Shown: in pieces, positions 46,389 through 56,374 of the stretch
How positions within the stretch are numbered: the stretch's first letter is position 1
Layout: each line of letters starts with the position of its first letter
Assembly (NCBI RefSeq): GCF_004664715.2
Contig: NC_051075.1
Location: 33,624,504-33,688,503 of the forward strand
Length of the DNA: 64,000 nt
Direction: 5' to 3'
From: Peromyscus leucopus
Lineage: Eukaryota; Chordata; Mammalia; Rodentia; Cricetidae
Translations under genes and position numbers: made by a program
Notes under the pieces: generated by a model
Seen by the model: the letters and a program-made list of their open reading frames with translations, nothing else
What the model was told of the DNA's origin: nothing
The model's database searches: none

Positions 46389-46840
46389 GCTAAATTTTTA
46401 AGGAAAGAATTTTATGTTGTAGCAGAGATACTCAATGTAGTAAATTGTGGAGCAGATGATTTCTAAACATAACAGCATACATTTTCCTAGATGGCAGTTA
46501 TAATTTGACCATCTTCCAGTGAGATACTGTGAAATGGGTACCTTAGAAAAGTTTGCAGTTATTACCGATGGGTTCCTTTGGGTCAGTTGATGATGTCTGT
46601 GACTATGTATGTGCACTTCCATGAATGTTGAGAGTGAAGAGGAAGCAATGCGATGTCGCCATGCTTGAGGGGTTCTAACCATGAAAACACCTGGCTTCGT
46701 TTGGATTTTTGAGTTTCATAGCTATGAAATTTGGGCTAAGTTATTGTCTCTCTGTTCTGGTGCTGAAAGTGAATTTGATAATTTAATGGATACAACAATG
46801 GTATAAGGTTCTAAGTATTCTTCTTTTATATATTGCAGTG
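46389..46840. other. Unique stretch
   Basis: Nothing recognised; a 94-codon minus-strand frame at 46398-46682 has no domain signature. Confidence 0.45.
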
Positions 46841-47006
46841 TCTTGGTCATAGTTTTGTATTGCTATGATGCAACACCATGACCTGTTGCTGTGATGAAAC
46901 ACCATGACCAGAAGCAACTTGGGAAGAAAATGCTTTATTTCAGCTTACAGTTCTACATCACAGTTCATCACAGAAGGAAGCCAAGGGCAGGACCTCAAAC
47001 GAGGAA
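46841..47006 (+). repeat. Rodent 'ttgctgtgat' repeat, left part, with duplicated start
   Basis: The start block appears twice ('tattgctatgatgcaacacc' at 46858 and 'ctgttgctgtgatgaaacac' at 46883). The body 'agaagcaacttgggaagaaa' and 'gaaggaagccaagggcagga' follows. It is interrupted by an LTR at 47007. Confidence 0.7.
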
Positions 47007-47483
47007 TGTTATTGTTTGCTTTTTGGCTCTTCTTTGGGGACCCACCACCTAGCTTCCAAATAAATCAAGCACAGAGGCTTAGTCTTACTTATGGTACTTA
47101 CCAATGCCTGGCCTCAGCTTGGGTTTGTTTCTTGCTAGCCTTTCTTAACTTTAAATTATCCCACCTATCTTTTGCCTCTGGGCTTTCCCTTTTCTATCCT
47201 GTATACTTTTCTTTGTTTGTTACTCTGTGGCTTGCTGTGTAGCTAGGTGGCTGGCCCCTGGAGTCCTCCTCTTCTCTGGCTGCTTACTCTCTCCTCCCAG
47301 TTTTCTCCTTCTATATATACTCTCTACCTGCCAGCCCCGCCTATCCTTTCTCCTGCCCCACTATTGTCCAGTTCTTTATTAAACCATCAGGTGTTTTGCT
47401 CAGGCACAATAACATGGCTTCACAGAGTTAAACAAATGAAATGTAAACAAAAGTAACACACCTTAAAATAATATTCTACAACA
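47007..47483 (-). mobile_element. Solo LTR (type C), antisense, nested in a repeat
   Basis: 477 bp with TG...CA ends (plus strand TGTTATTG...CTACAACA). On the minus strand a TATA-like 'agagtatatataga' and 'aataaag' are in sense order. Flanking hexamers GAGGAA (47001-47006) and AAGGAA (47484-47489) match 5 of 6. The host repeat resumes directly after. It belongs to the same family as the LTRs of the provirus at 49290. Confidence 0.85.
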
Positions 47484-47757
47484 AAGGAAGGAACCTGGAG
47501 GCCGGAAGTAAAACAGAAGCCTTGGAGGAACTCTGTTTAATGACTTGCTTCCATGGCTTCCTTATACAACATAAGACGAATTGCCCAAATTTGGCATCAC
47601 CCACAATAAACTGGATTTTTACTCACAAATCATTAATTAAGAAAAGACATCACAGCCTTGCCCATAGGCCAATCTGGAGAGGACATTTCTCAATTGAGAT
47701 TCCTACTTCCAAAATGACTCTAGCATTTGTCAAGTTGACATAAAACTAGCCAGCACA
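47484..47757 (+). repeat. Rodent 'ttgctgtgat' repeat, right part
   Basis: 'aggaacctggaggccggaag', 'cttccttatacaacataaga', 'cattaattaagaaaagacat', 'tcaagttgacataaaactag', 'ccagcaca' complete the repeat begun at 46841. Confidence 0.7.
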
Positions 47758-48149
47758 TGTACAATATTATGAATATTAACTAGCATCAAATATATGTCTG
47801 CTGCTAACCTTACACATGGTAAATCTTTTCAATAATAAATTTATTATTCTTCAGAGAAATTTGAATTGCATGCCCATTAAGAATGTTTACTCTGCCTTCT
47901 ATTTTAGCTGTTTTAGAGATTACTCTTAAAAGCATCAATCCCTCTCTTCTCCACCCTGTTTATCTTTTATAGGACAGGTTATGTCACCTGTAAAAGTGAG
48001 TGTAGTTTCTTAAAGCAATTTATAAACCTATATGACATTATATCATGTCGGCACTTGGTATGATGGTGGATATTATTTAGTACAAAAACTTCTGTAAGAA
48101 CTCGTTGATATATATAACCCTCATTCTCAGTTTGGAGAGGTGGGGATGG
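47758..48149. other. Unique stretch
   Basis: Nothing recognised. Confidence 0.45.
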
Positions 48150-48272
48150 AGGGAGGAAGAGATAGAAAAGGAGAGATAGAGAGGGAGAGAGAGAGAGAGG
48201 AAGGGAGAGAGACGAAGGGAGAGAGAGGAAGGGAGAGAGGTAGGGAGGGATATATATATAGAGAGAGAGATT
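48150..48272. repeat. GA-rich microsatellite with short (TA)n
   Basis: GGAGAGA and GAAGGGAGAGA units with TATATATATA at about 48250-48260. Confidence 0.92.
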
Positions 48273-49283
48273 GAGATTGAAATAGCAAATAGCCATATTA
48301 ACTACCACGTATGGAAGTACAGACTTGCATTAGTTTTCACCAGAGGAAATTCACCAGTACACAAAACTGCTATCTGGCTAGTGACTGGAAAGACCATTTG
48401 TTTGTTCAAAGTACTTTCCTTTGATGCAAAGGATGCCACATGATGTAGAACAATAATGAGTGGCTGAGTTGCCAGATTCTAATGGGTATATATACTTAGA
48501 TTCCCCACAGATAATTTGTTAGTGGGCAAAGCCCATGCTTAAGAGAAAAGTCTTGTCTGTATATGCTAGTTTTCTATTATTACTACAATTAAAATATAAC
48601 ACACATAAGTTAAAGCAGAACTTGTTTATTAAAAGTTTCTGTAAGTCAGGAAACTGCTAAGGCTCGGTAAGACTCTGCTGCCATTGGTTCCATAGGCTGA
48701 TGTCAACATGGCTGAGGTCAGGGCATCCCTAGTCAGGATATATTTCTAAACTCATCAAGTTTTGGCAAAACCTATGATCTTGTGGTTCCTGGTGCCACAT
48801 TTTAAAGTGCCTCTCTGTTCTTTTTTCTAGTATTTTCAGGTTTTGGTCTTATGTGGATGCTTTGGTCTACTTGAGTCGATGTTTGTTCAGAATGAAGTAA
48901 GAGTGTAATTTCAGTATTCTATAAGACAAGCAGTTCTCCAGCATATTAAGGAAAAAATTCAGTCTTTTCCATGATTTATCCTTTTAATATCCTTGTTTAA
49001 AATCAGATGGCTATAGATAACATGTCTCATTCTAAAGAGCACATTAGATAGTTTAAAAGTATAAGATATATAATGAATAAAAATACAACATTAAGATGTA
49101 GTAATAATTTAATATAGGGAAAAGAGATGAATAAAGTGGATTGTGAGTGAAATTCAATGAATGATTTTAAATAAATTTTATAATACTTCCTAAAATTGGA
49201 TCACAAATTTGATAGTAATTTTTGCCATCAGAATACGCACTTAAGGACTGCTAGAAAGTTCTGTTCATTAAGGAAAGATAAGC
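48273..49283. other. Mostly unique; possible old DNA-transposon or L1-like repeat at about 48565-48830
   Basis: 'gctagttttctattattact' with 'gtttctgtaagtcaggaaac' resembles an ancient mammalian repeat but is too diverged to name. The rest shows nothing. Confidence 0.3.
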
Positions 49284-49289
49284 AGAGTA
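49284..49289. repeat. Provirus target-site duplication, left (AGAGTA)
   Basis: 5 of 6 identical to AGAATA at 51906-51911. Confidence 0.65.
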
Positions 49290-49803
49290 TGTTGTTGGTT
49301 GTTTCTTACTCTTTTGCTTTCTTTTTTTTTTACCATCCAGCTCCTTAATAAATAAATGGAGGCTTATTATTCCTTATAAATGAACGGTCTTAGCTTGGCT
49401 TATTTCTAGCCAACTTTTCTTAAATTATCACATCTGCCTTTTGGGCTTTTACCTTTCTCTATTTCTGTATTCCTTCCTTCCTTTCTTTCTTTCTTACTCC
49501 ATTGCTGGTTGTATGCTGGGTGGATGGCTCCTGATGTCCTCTTCTCCTTCTCCTTTTCTTGTTGCTTCTTTTTCTCTTCACATATTTCTCCTCCTTTTTA
49601 TTCTTTCTTCCTGACAGTCCCAGTATCCTTTCTCTCATTTAACTACTGGCCTCTCAGCTCTTTCCTAGACTAATCAGGTGTTTCATACAGGCAAAGTAGC
49701 ATAGCTTCACAGAGCTAGATAAATGCAACACATCTTTCTATCATTAAACAAATGTTCCAGAGCATAAACAAATGTAACACACTTAAAATAATATGCTACA
49801 ACA
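49290..49803 (-). mobile_element. 3' LTR of a minus-strand endogenous retrovirus (type C LTR)
   Basis: 514-bp LTR, plus strand TGTTGTTG...TGCTACAACA. It is the downstream LTR of an antisense element because the adjacent internal DNA (49804-49816), read on the minus strand, is a polypurine tract ('acaaaaagggggaaa') immediately before the LTR start TGTTGTAG. Inner parts match the LTRs at 47007 and 51437. Confidence 0.85.
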
Positions 49804-49818
49804 TTTCCCCCTTTTTGT
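49804..49818 (-). other. Polypurine tract of the endogenous retrovirus
   Basis: Plus strand 'tttccccctttttgt', that is a purine run on the minus strand directly next to the 3' LTR. This is the expected plus-strand primer site of reverse transcription. Confidence 0.85.
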
Positions 49819-51436
49819 CTAAATAAAAGGTTTTGACTTTAACATAGTAAAACTATATACAACAAAAACAGTTATCAAGTAACAATTACACTGACAGTAT
49901 TCAGTCAATTTGTATTTAGCAAATTCAGAGAAAATACTCCATTACATAGCTTATCTTAGTGATTCCAAAGTTTTATACCTAAATTACTTTCTATCATAAC
50001 TAAGAAAAATTATACCTTTAATTATTTAGTCTTTAACTCCATCAAAGACTCCCAGAGGATGTAATATTACCTAAGAACAGAGACATTTTATTGTCTGGAC
50101 TGTCATCTAAAGTTCCTCTGCCAACATAAGAGTGCCCATCTTCAGCCATGGGCTCAGAATATCTGGCAGTCTTTTCAGTGAAGCAGAAAATTTGAAGGAC
50201 TTACCCACCTTGTATTGGCAAACTTTTTCAGTCACTTTCCTCTGTGTCCTGAAGAATATCTGGTAGACTCTTCTGTGAAGCAAGAATTTTGAAGGACTAT
50301 CCTGCCTTGCATTGGCAAAATTCAGCAGTCATTTTCCTGTTGGTCCTGGTTGGTCCTGCAGTCCAGTCTGCATAGCACATTTTCAGCAGTCAAAGGCAAG
50401 AGCAGTTGCTTTGTCCCATGGCTAACCTTGCCAAAATGAAAGTAAACTCCATAAGGAGTTTCTTCGATGCCCATCATCTCTGAAATAAATTGGTGCTGCC
50501 AGGAGTTGTCTCCCATTGTCATGAAAAGCATTAAGTTAACAAAACTCTTTAAATGCCATATTCTATAGGTCTTGAAATGTTTTAAGACAATTTATCTATA
50601 TAAAAGACACCTATTTAACCTAGAAAACAAGTTTGATTATTATAGATTAACTACTAACCTCATTTCTTATTTATACATTGCATTTTTAATGAACTGAATA
50701 AGCACAATGCCGCAAATAAGAGTAGAAACATATATATAGTGTAACAAAATTAACTTTAAGTTTATGGCAATATACCAATGTCCATGCCAATGCAAAATAT
50801 TTTAGATTAATAGTTGTCTTTTTATCATATATTTCTATATTCCTGTGTTCCCCTAAATATAACAAACATACATGACCCACCATATAACCAAAAACTTCCC
50901 AAAACCCAACTCTTGGGAATGTTGATTTCTCTAGACTGCTTCCTGTTGTGTGTGGGCAAAGGCATCTTTAGGGTTCCTGAGAAAATTTGATATAATGTCC
51001 AAGTACTGGGAAGACAAGCTATAACTTTTATATCACCTGTCAAGATTCAGGAGGTCTCTCTTGATCAAACCTGATCCATATTATTCCTAAAGGAATCCAC
51101 AGCCTCTTGTCTCCTGTGGGAACAAAAGCAAAAACCTCTTCTCTAAAGCATTTTTGATTTCCATTTGACAAATACATTTTTTGACTTTTTTTTAAGGTTA
51201 AGAAAGCCCTAAACTATCTAGGTTAGTTCTATTTTGTAGTCCTATTTACAAGCCCATGTCTGCCAGCAGCTGTTGTTTGCTCATTAGCATTCAAAAAATC
51301 CAAAATCAACACAATACTATATAGGATCTAGACTCCCTGTGTATTTCTCATCTTTGCATAGCTTTTTTTCTTTTATATTACTTTTATTGTCTCTTTAAAG
51401 ACTTTATTTTTTTTAAACTTTTTCTTTCTGTGACTA
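49819..51436 (-). mobile_element. Noncoding internal region of the minus-strand endogenous retrovirus
   Basis: About 1.6 kb between the LTRs, far too short for gag-pro-pol, and with no gag or pol motif in any frame. The longest minus-strand frame (50322-50531, 69 codons) has no recognisable domain. A 97-bp unit is repeated in tandem (50156-50252 and 50253-50346). It is best read as a non-autonomous element that used enzymes supplied in trans. No clear tRNA primer site is visible beside the 5' LTR. Confidence 0.75.
50156..50346. repeat. 97-bp tandem duplication inside the retroviral internal region
   Basis: Both copies begin 'agaatatctgg' and contain 'gaaggact' and 'attggcaaa', with about 75-80% identity by eye. 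Confidence 0.75.
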
Positions 51437-51905
51437 CTTATTTCTAGCCATCTTTTCTTAAATTATCCCATCTTTCTTTTGTCTTTGGGCTTTTAGTTTT
51501 ATCTACTTCTGTATTCCTTTCTTCCTTCTTTCCTTCCTTCCTTCCTTCCTTCCCCTCTTTCTTTTTCTTTCTCTCTTTCTCTCTTTCTTAATTTATTGCT
51601 AGTTGTGTAGCTAGGTGGAAGTCTCCTGATGTCCTCTTCTCCTTTGCTTGTTTCTTCTTTTTCTCTTCCCAGATTTCTCCTCTGTCTTATTCTTTTTGCT
51701 GACCTACTCTGCCTACCCTTTCTCCTGTCTAAAGGCCATTCATCTCTTTATTAGACCAACCAGGTGTTTTAGACCAGCACAGTAACACAGAATCACAGAG
51801 TTAAACAAATGCAGCATAAAAGAATGCAACACATTTGTGCATCATTAAACAAATGTTCCACAGCATAAACAAATGTAACACACCTTAAAATAATACTCCA
51901 CAACA
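51437..51905 (-). mobile_element. 5' LTR of the minus-strand endogenous retrovirus, U5 side altered
   Basis: From 'cttatttctagccatctttt' to '...ccacaaca' it follows the LTRs at 47007 and 49290. The leftmost 90-140 bp of a complete LTR (U5 side) is missing or replaced by unrelated T-rich sequence. A CCTT run lies within (51526-51556). The right flank AGAATA completes the TSD. Confidence 0.75.
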
Positions 51906-51911
51906 AGAATA
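51906..51911. repeat. Provirus target-site duplication, right (AGAATA)
   Basis: Pairs with 49284-49289. Confidence 0.65.
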
Positions 51912-52804
51912 ACCCCACAGTATTGAAGCCTCACTGTTGTAGCTCTTCAGTGAGTTCCCTTAAAAGAAGAATCTTCGATGTCTGATGGGATATGGAACAT
52001 GTGCAAACAGATGAGATATGTACCGTATTGTGCCTGTTGAAGTGTATTATATTTATTATAGTATTGGAAAGGACTTGGTCTACAGTGAGCTGAGAAGTGC
52101 AGAAAAGATAGAATAAGCAAATGTGGGCTACTTTTCTAACACTAATGTTGAAAGTAAATCTGAGCTACTCCCAGAAACCTGAATGCGGAAAGAGGATCAT
52201 CAAGGGGAAGGATTTCTAAGAACTTAGGAGCAGGCATTAAATGAGGTTTTATGTTGGTCCTTAACTTTCCTGTTGCAAAGATCTAACATAAAAAGACACC
52301 ATGTAACTTAAACTTTGGGACACTGTGTTTTACTTCTTAATGGGTGCTTAAGGAATTATTTGTGTTTTCTCCAGCTATTCAAACACAGGTGGAACAACAT
52401 CATATTAGTCATTGTTTATAGTTCCTATAAATAAGAGAGAATGTATCTCTATGGCATTGTGTACCCTTTTCTTAAATAATACTGTGTAAAGCCACTTTCT
52501 AAAGTTTTAAAGACTTAGAGGTTAGATACTCTTTGTGCTGCTAATAGTGCTCAACATTAGTTAAAGAAAAATGTTGAAATGTGTATTGACTAGAATAACA
52601 CTGTGTTAATTGAATGTTTATATATGAAGTTGATGAATAATGGTAATCACAAATCGCTCTACAGCATATTACTCCTATTAATAATTAATAATTGGATATT
52701 TTCTACAATTGTATCAGAACTTAGAATTGTACCAGAAAGATTTGGAGTGAAATTCTGATGTAGTCAGACTAATTCTGTTGAACAAATTGGATAATATGTG
52801 AAAA
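51912..52804. other. Unique AT-rich stretch
   Basis: Nothing recognised. Confidence 0.45.
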
Positions 52805-52932
52805 ACTTTTTCTTTCAAGACAGTGTTTTTCTGTGTTGTTTTGATGCCTGTCCTGGATTCACTGTGTGGACCAGACCGGCCTTGAACTCACAGAGATCTG
52901 CTTGGCTCTGTCTCCCAAGTGCTGGGATTGAG
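52805..52932 (-). mobile_element. B1 SINE, antisense, 5'-incomplete
   Basis: 'caagacagtgtttttctgtg', 'ttgatgcctgtcctggattc', 'gaccggccttgaactcacag', 'caagtgctgggattg'. Confidence 0.85.
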
Positions 52933-54099
52933 AGAAAAAAAAACTGAAGCAGATTAGGTGATAGAATTTATTAATTCAAAAGCTACTTACATAAAGTAAA
53001 TGACTACACATGATCTTTATTTTGATGAACACTGGGTGAGATTTTCCTTTAAAAAATGAGGAACATAAAGAATTATCCTTTTGTATTTAACTACTTTTTA
53101 ATAATGGTGATAATGAGAAAAGAAATGTCAAAGCTAAATATTCCCTCAATAGGTAATAAATTCATGTTGGACTATTAATCAGGTTTCAGTGTTTTTTCTT
53201 TCAAAAGAAAGCAGATGGAATGAATGTACATATATATTCCATACCCTGTGGATACACCACAGGTTATTCAACTAATATCCTCTTTAAGGATTTCTCATTC
53301 CCAATTTCTTGCCATGAAAAGTAATACCACATTAATTAACTTCATGGAACTTCTTGTCTGAAATTTTATCTTGAGAGAAATTTTTCTTGTGGGACAATCA
53401 AGAGTGTCTTATGCAATTCAATGCCATTTGTACTGTGACATTTTTCAGTTATGCTAGAATTTATAATAAACAACAAATGTTAAAGTGAAATTTACAAGTA
53501 ATCCATATGATGGAATTATAGAAGTTAAGATGACAGGAATTATTCTGGAAATTCAGTAAATAAAGGAGAAAAAATTTAATAAGCTAAAACGTAAAAGATA
53601 ATAATGGCAACACAAACTTTAAAAGATACAATAGAAAAATATTAATATTTAATAAAAAATGAAGCCTTGACTGATATACAGTCTTCTCAGACTTGAAATG
53701 TTTTAAGTAAATGAACTTCCAGGCCGTCTTGAAATCCATGTACCAATGTTATGCAGAGAGGCAAAGATATGAGAACTTAGACAGTTGAAAATACATTGAA
53801 TCTGAAGTAAATATAAACATTAACTAGTGCTCATGAGGCAACTCAATATTAGTACTTGCCAAAATGTGCCCAACCCTGGGAACAGCGTGCATCTCACGAA
53901 AATCTGAGACAGAGGTGTCAGTAAAACTGAAAAATTGATATTTGAAGAAATGATAGCTATTTTTTCAAAACTAAGGAGTACAAAAATTCTTAGTAAAATA
54001 TACAATTAACTTACAGCTTAAGATGTTTTGGTCAGGACATTGCATACTGAAGATACATGAGACTCTTACCAGTTGTAAGTGAAAAATTTATCTGCAAGG
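52933..54099. other. Unique AT-rich stretch
   Basis: Nothing recognised. Confidence 0.45.
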
Positions 54100-54205
54100 G
54101 CATAGTTTTTGAAGCAGGGAGTTAGAAGTCCAAGGCTAGCCTCAGTTACAGGAATGAGCTTAGTAAAGCCTGCCTAATTACACTGTCTCAAAAAAAAAAA
54201 AGTAA
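54100..54205 (+). mobile_element. Old B1-like fragment with A-tail
   Basis: 'aagtccaaggctagcctcag' and 'attacactgtctcaaaaaaa' match the end of a B1-like SINE. Confidence 0.55.
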
Positions 54206-55717
54206 CTAACTAATAAAATATTTCATGAAAACACTAAAACTAAATTAGTTAATTTAAAAACTAAAATTAATTAAAGTTACTAAAAATCAATTTCATCACT
54301 ATAAGTGGTGACTTTGTGTACTATCATTTAAGGTTTCTTCTATCATAAAATATAAAACACATTAGGCTATAAAAAGCTTTGTGTACATTAAGCTTTGCAT
54401 GTTAATTTAAGTACTTATGAATTATGTTAATGAAGTTTGAAGACAGAGGAAACCAAATGAGTTCAGTAATATCTAGATTGTCGCTGATGGGAATTGTGAA
54501 TGGCCTTAGTTGATGGAAAGTCATGGTAGAAATGACTCTAGCCTTCTTGCCACATCTCAGCATGCTGTTTTACTCTGTAAAATTGATCTGAAGGACAGAT
54601 GAGTCTGGAGAGAGGATGCTAATGCTTGTCCATTCCAAAGTCTGACCCTCCTGCAGTTCTCCCTGCCATCTTGACTCAGTCCACAATGGTGCATAAAGGA
54701 TGTAATCTGCTTCCTGTGAGTTTCAGATAGACAGTGCAAGAAGGCGACATACACATCCTATTCAACTGGAACATATTTGTAGGCATTATCTTTCAGGAGT
54801 TATCTCTTTCACAATTAAAAACAAAAGGAAAATTTGAGGGGAAAACAGATTTTTAACCTCTGAATGCAAAGAAAGCATAAAACATATAAGATGCACGATT
54901 AAAATAAGGCATATAAGTTATAACTGCCAAAGATGTCACTGTAAGCTTGCCTTCATATATATGAGAGGGCAAAACACAAGTAAAGCAGTAGCTGAATATG
55001 GAGGGTGACATTTTAATTTTCAGTGTTCACTATAAACCCACCCTATTTGGAATGTAACAGACATGAAAATTGCTCTTTATTTTTAAAAATCTCCTATTTC
55101 GTGACTCTATCTTGAAATATTCATAAATTTTACAACAGTGCCCATTTCAGAAAAAATCGCATTTAATGTTCATTTTTAATTAAATATAACCATCTGCCTG
55201 CTAATAAATATGTGTGGAAAATGAAGTTAGAGGTCACCTTTGTGTTATGCTACCTCTGTTTTTCTAATAATTATTGAAGTGATTTTTAAAAAATGGAGTA
55301 TCTAACTTTAAATGGCAGGAATAAAATAACTAAAATATTTTTGGAACTACTTGTCTTTTGTTTTAGTGTACTTTATATACTTGCTGATGTAAAAATTAAA
55401 GTCATCCATGATCTAATGATTTGTGTACAATCAATACATGACTTATCCTATTCTGAGTTCCTGTGGATAACTGAAAGCTTGTCTTTCCAAAATTTTTAAC
55501 AACAACAACAACAAAAAAAAAGCAGAGCCCTTGAGATAATATACCATAGGAAGGACATTTGATGATTTCAGTTATGGATGTTCATTTTCCATGAAGACAT
55601 AGAGCTACCAGAGGAGGAAGAGGCCATGCGAAAGCTAAGTGTAATGACAAGGTTGAACAATGATTACTACTACATAAGTTGAAGGACCAACATTTATAAA
55701 TTAAACGTTATATACTC
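54206..55717. other. Unique AT-rich stretch
   Basis: A short (ACA)n run lies near 55499-55513. Nothing else recognised. Confidence 0.45.
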
Positions 55718-55723
55718 TTAAGG
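55718..55723. repeat. 6-bp target-site duplication, left (TTAAGG)
   Basis: Identical to 56369-56374. It flanks the whole LTR-tRNA-inverted U3 unit, showing the unit was integrated as one piece. Confidence 0.88.
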
Positions 55724-56227
55724 TGTGGTGGTAATTTAATTATAATAAAATGTGATTTTGATTGCATGTTAATAAATAAAGTTGTCCGGGGGTCAGAGCT
55801 ATTAGAGCCATAGCAAGAGCATGGTGGTGACACACTCCTTTGATCCCAGAAAGCCAGCCTTTAATCCCAGGGAGTGGTGGTAGAAAGCAAAAAGATATAT
55901 AAGGTGTGAGGACCAGAAACTAGAAGCATTTGGCTGGTTAAGCTTTCAGGCTTTGGAGCAACACAGTTCAGCTGAGAGCTATTGGGATGAGGACACAGAA
56001 ACTTCCAGTCTGAGGAAACAGGACCAGCTGAGGAACTGGTGAGGTGAGATAGCTGTGGCTTGTTTTGTCTCTTTAAATAGACGAACAAACAGGAAATAGG
56101 TGCTCATTCGGGAGGCTGGGACACCACAGGCGGAAGGGTGAGATTTTGGCTCTGAGCTCTGACCTCTCGGCTTTCTCTTTAACATTGTTTCTGTGTTTCT
56201 TATTTAATAAGACGGTTGGTTACATCA
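55724..56227 (+). mobile_element. Class II ERV-like LTR (mosaic of types A and B), part of an LTR-tRNA palindromic element
   Basis: About 504 bp, TGTGGTGG...GGTTACATCA. The first 90 bp or so ('aataaaatgtgattttgatt', 'gggggtcagagct') and the last 150 bp or so ('gctctgagctctgacctctc', 'cttatttaataagacggttg') resemble LTR type B (41780). The middle (about 55850-56065: 'cctttaatcccagggagtgg', 'accagaaactagaagcattt', 'ccagtctgaggaaacaggac') resembles type A (36632). A TATA-like 'gatatataaggtg' is near 55895. A 5-nt spacer then leads to the tRNA-Lys primer-binding site. Confidence 0.85.
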
Positions 56228-56232
56228 ATATC

Positions 56233-56250
56233 TGGCGCCCAACGTGGGGC
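56233..56250 (+). promoter_or_regulatory. Retroviral primer-binding site for tRNA-Lys
   Basis: 'tggcgcccaacgtggggc' is exactly complementary to the 3' 18 nt, including CCA, of tRNA-Lys(CTT), five nt after the LTR end. tRNA-Lys priming together with a 6-bp TSD fits class II (beta-like) elements. Confidence 0.92.
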
Positions 56251-56308
56251 TCGAACCCACGACCCTGGGATTAAGAGTCCCATGCTCTACCGACTGAGCT
56301 AGCCGGGC
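56236..56308 (-). tRNA. Complete tRNA-Lys(CTT) sequence, retrocopied behind the PBS
   Basis: The minus strand reads a full 73-nt tRNA-Lys; the plus-strand TGG at 56233-56235 adds the post-transcriptional CCA, so the source was mature tRNA. By eye the acceptor stem (with two G-U pairs), D stem, anticodon stem with loop 'ctcttaa' (anticodon CTT) and T stem all pair. Internal promoter boxes are intact: A box at 56290-56301 and B box at 56247-56257, both on the minus strand. There is no nearby A-run on the plus strand left of 56233 that would give a Pol III T4 terminator, so a mature product is doubtful. It is best seen as a copy of the primer rather than a normal gene. Confidence 0.93.
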
Positions 56309-56368
56309 AACTTTATTTATTAACATACAATCAAAATCACATTTTATTATAATTAAATTACCACCACA
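56309..56368 (-). mobile_element. Inverted copy of the first 60 bp of the same LTR (U3 terminus)
   Basis: Reverse complement of 55724-55783 with 59 of 60 identical. It joins the 5' nucleotide of the tRNA with no extra bases and ends in CCACCACA, so both ends of the unit are U3 ends. At the switch point the LTR reads 'gtccgg' and the tRNA 5' end 'gcccgg', a short homology that could have guided the template jump. Confidence 0.93.
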
Positions 56369-56374
56369 TTAAGG
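56369..56374. repeat. 6-bp target-site duplication, right (TTAAGG)
   Basis: Identical to 55718-55723. Confidence 0.88.

Noticed and set aside
56233..56308. Ordinary genomic tRNA-Lys gene
   Set aside because: It encodes the CCA end, sits exactly at a retroviral PBS after an LTR, and is followed directly by an inverted LTR end inside one TSD pair. It is a copy of the primer.
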